DNA of 64,000 nucleotides, taken from NCBI RefSeq assembly GCF_016101585.1, contig NZ_JACFQG010000001.1, forward strand, positions 620,001 to 684,000, written 5' to 3'. The notes beneath the pieces are model-generated. The model ran no database searches. It saw nothing but the letters and a program-made list of their open reading frames with translations, and was not told the origin of the DNA. A program made the translations under genes and the position numbers. Within the stretch, counting starts at the first letter, position 1. Every line of letters starts with the position of its first letter. Of this stretch, positions 63,914-64,000 are shown one piece after another. The DNA comes from Bifidobacterium polysaccharolyticum. GTDB taxonomy: Bacteria > Actinomycetota > Actinomycetes > Actinomycetales > Bifidobacteriaceae.

Positions 63914-64000
63914 TCTAGTCTACGCAGAAGGGTCGCGAATCCCGGATTGGACAGGTCTCAGATTCTGTCATCCGTCTAGCTTATAATTCCCGCTTTCTTA
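63914..64000. other. Right edge, upstream of the gshA-like gene
   Basis: 87 bases upstream of the gshA-like gene with no open frame worth naming. A TTATAAT on the plus strand may be a -10 of a gene beyond the window. Confidence 0.4.

Noticed and set aside
1-64000. CRISPR arrays, insertion sequences, prophage or rRNA
   Set aside because: No evenly spaced direct repeats, transposase, integrase or phage structural genes, and no rRNA-like sequence was recognised.

Overview
The window is a dense bacterial chromosome segment, most likely from Bifidobacterium or a close relative. The evidence is a high-GC actinobacterial gene set (ftsZ-sepF-yggT-divIVA, PDZ/Lon-like and Zincin_2 neighbours, DUF3107, DUF3052, VKOR), a translational-type T-box before ileS, an IleS with HYGH/KMSKH signatures like those of mupirocin-insensitive enzymes, and two sugar ABC importers without their own ATPase. 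Carbohydrate genes of this kind would suit a bee- or animal-gut bifidobacterium, but the species assignment is inference.

Layout. 1-11.0 kb (minus strand): hisC (cut by the left edge), hisD, dnaE, rluD-like, lspA, divIVA, yggT, sepF and ftsZ, i.e. the end of the division cluster read ftsZ to hisC. 11.2-13.9 kb: dusB and glyS. 14.0-20.7 kb (plus strand, visibly AT-richer): a thiamine-binding-type protein, a LacI regulator, a solute-binding lipoprotein, two permeases and a GH32 beta-fructosidase, which together look like an imported sucrose/fructo-oligosaccharide utilisation island with its own operator. 21.1-23.8 kb: an MFS carrier and an AbgB-like M20 amidohydrolase. 23.9-31.5 kb (minus): uppS, recO, a membrane alpha/beta hydrolase, ispG, dxr and a DivIVA-repeat protein, linking isoprenoid precursor and lipid-carrier synthesis. 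A tRNA-Val follows.

31.8-46.7 kb holds housekeeping and conserved actinobacterial genes: a DHA2-type MFS exporter, DUF3052, a PDZ/Lon-like protease, a Zincin_2 protein, a compact UvrD-like helicase, an APH-fold pseudokinase candidate, DUF3107, a PHP phosphoesterase, VKOR, dapF, murI, a patatin, an SPFH protein and an aldo/keto reductase. 46.8-50.4 kb is ileS with its T-box.

50.5-62.6 kb is a second, accessory carbohydrate locus: a minus-strand operon of two LplB/LplC-type permeases, a solute-binding lipoprotein, a GH30 glycosidase with an internal deletion, a YesL protein and a TetR regulator; then two GH3 beta-glucosidases and a divergent TetR. Its most striking feature is a run of 10 G (56546-56555) near the 5' end of the first permease. 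The only good ribosome-binding site and start are one base out of frame with the permease at G10 and would be in frame at G11, which suggests a slippage-based on/off switch for the transporter. A 16-bp perfect palindrome sits between the -35 and -10 of the operon promoter. The window closes with a glutamate-cysteine ligase-family gene. No CRISPR array, insertion sequence or rRNA was seen.
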